Shown here one piece after another: positions 5,087 to 5,232 of a stretch of 5,232 nt of DNA. The stretch is from positions 1 to 5,232 of the forward strand of contig PLSZ01000172.1 in the NCBI GenBank assembly GCA_003164305.1. The letters run 5' to 3'. The DNA is from Acetobacteraceae bacterium. GTDB lineage: Bacteria; Pseudomonadota; Alphaproteobacteria; Acetobacterales; Acetobacteraceae. Every line of letters begins with the position of its first letter. Positions within the stretch are counted from its first letter, which is position 1. The translations under genes and the position numbers were made by a program. The notes beneath the pieces were generated by a model. That model did not search any database. It had not been told where the DNA came from and was given only the letters and a program-made list of their open reading frames with translations.

Positions 5087-5232
5087 TGCCGGCGCAGGCG
5101 ATGAAGACGTACGGACCTCGTCTCGGCATGGCGGGCGTGTCTCGCCATGTCTGGGCGGGCCTCGCCATGGTTGTCGGGTTGACCGGATATTGGCGTTCCT
5201 CTGGATTGGCGCGCGAGGAAGAAAGCAAGATT
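5086..5232 (+). CDS. Possible start of a downstream ORF, 3' cut by window end
   Basis: An ATG overlaps the stop of the binding-protein gene by one base (TGATG at 5084-5088), and its frame stays open for 49 codons to the window end. The arrangement would allow translational coupling. The product begins MPAQAMKTYGPRLGMAGVSR and has a modest hydrophobic stretch, VWAGLAMVVGLTGYW, then a charged part, LAREEESKI. I do not recognise it, and it does not resemble a LivH/LivM permease. No good Shine-Dalgarno is seen, although coupled genes can lack one. A second + frame is also open here, and the 20-bp-spaced repeat at 5133-5169 would shift a reading frame, which weighs against coding. Treat as tentative. 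Confidence 0.25.
   Translation, partial: MPAQAMKTYGPRLGMAGVSRHVWAGLAMVVGLTGYWRSSGLAREEESKI
5127..5169. repeat. Inverted and direct repeat just after the binding-protein gene
   Basis: CATGGCG (5127-5133) pairs perfectly with CGCCATG (5143-5149), and CGCCATG occurs again at 5163-5169. The 17-base stretches at 5133-5149 and 5153-5169 match at 15 positions, so one arm appears duplicated with a 20-bp step. The hairpin lies 41 bp past the stop and could act as a weak terminator or mRNA-end stabiliser, but no T-run follows. Confidence 0.35.

Overview
The window is GC-rich. Its protein families and its GTCAT-bounded palindromic intergenic elements fit an alphaproteobacterium, possibly Rhodospirillales/Acetobacteraceae or a Bradyrhizobium-like lineage. 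That assignment is inference from style, not from a marker gene.

Layout, left to right. (1) The 3' part of a major facilitator superfamily permease of the anion:cation symporter (ACS) type, + strand, start outside the window. (2) A short gap with two adjoining perfect inverted repeats, then a gene for an 82-residue protein of unknown function with a good ribosome binding site. (3) A convergent gap with a GC hairpin and a 56-bp palindromic element. (4) On the - strand, a 490-residue TadG-like protein: one N-terminal membrane anchor followed by a long Thr/Ser/Gly/Asn-rich exported region with ten cysteines. (5) A gap of about 500 bp with a second palindromic element. This copy is about 104 bp, and 21-22-bp tandem repeats have grown out of both of its ends. 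(6) A 421-residue substrate-binding protein of a branched-chain-amino-acid-type (HAAT) ABC transporter, + strand, with a twin-arginine signal peptide and a strong Shine-Dalgarno. (7) A short 3' tail with an open frame that overlaps the stop codon (TGATG) and runs off the window.

How the genes relate. The permease and the binding protein both point to uptake of small organic solutes, but they are separated by unrelated genes, so there is no evidence that they form one system. No ABC permease or ATPase gene is visible. The TadG-like gene has no other tad/cpa pilus genes beside it and is bracketed by two related palindromic elements in opposite orientation.

I see no clearly new multi-gene system here. 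The most unusual structure is the intergenic element at about 3393-3648, whose two ends have both been amplified into tandem arrays.
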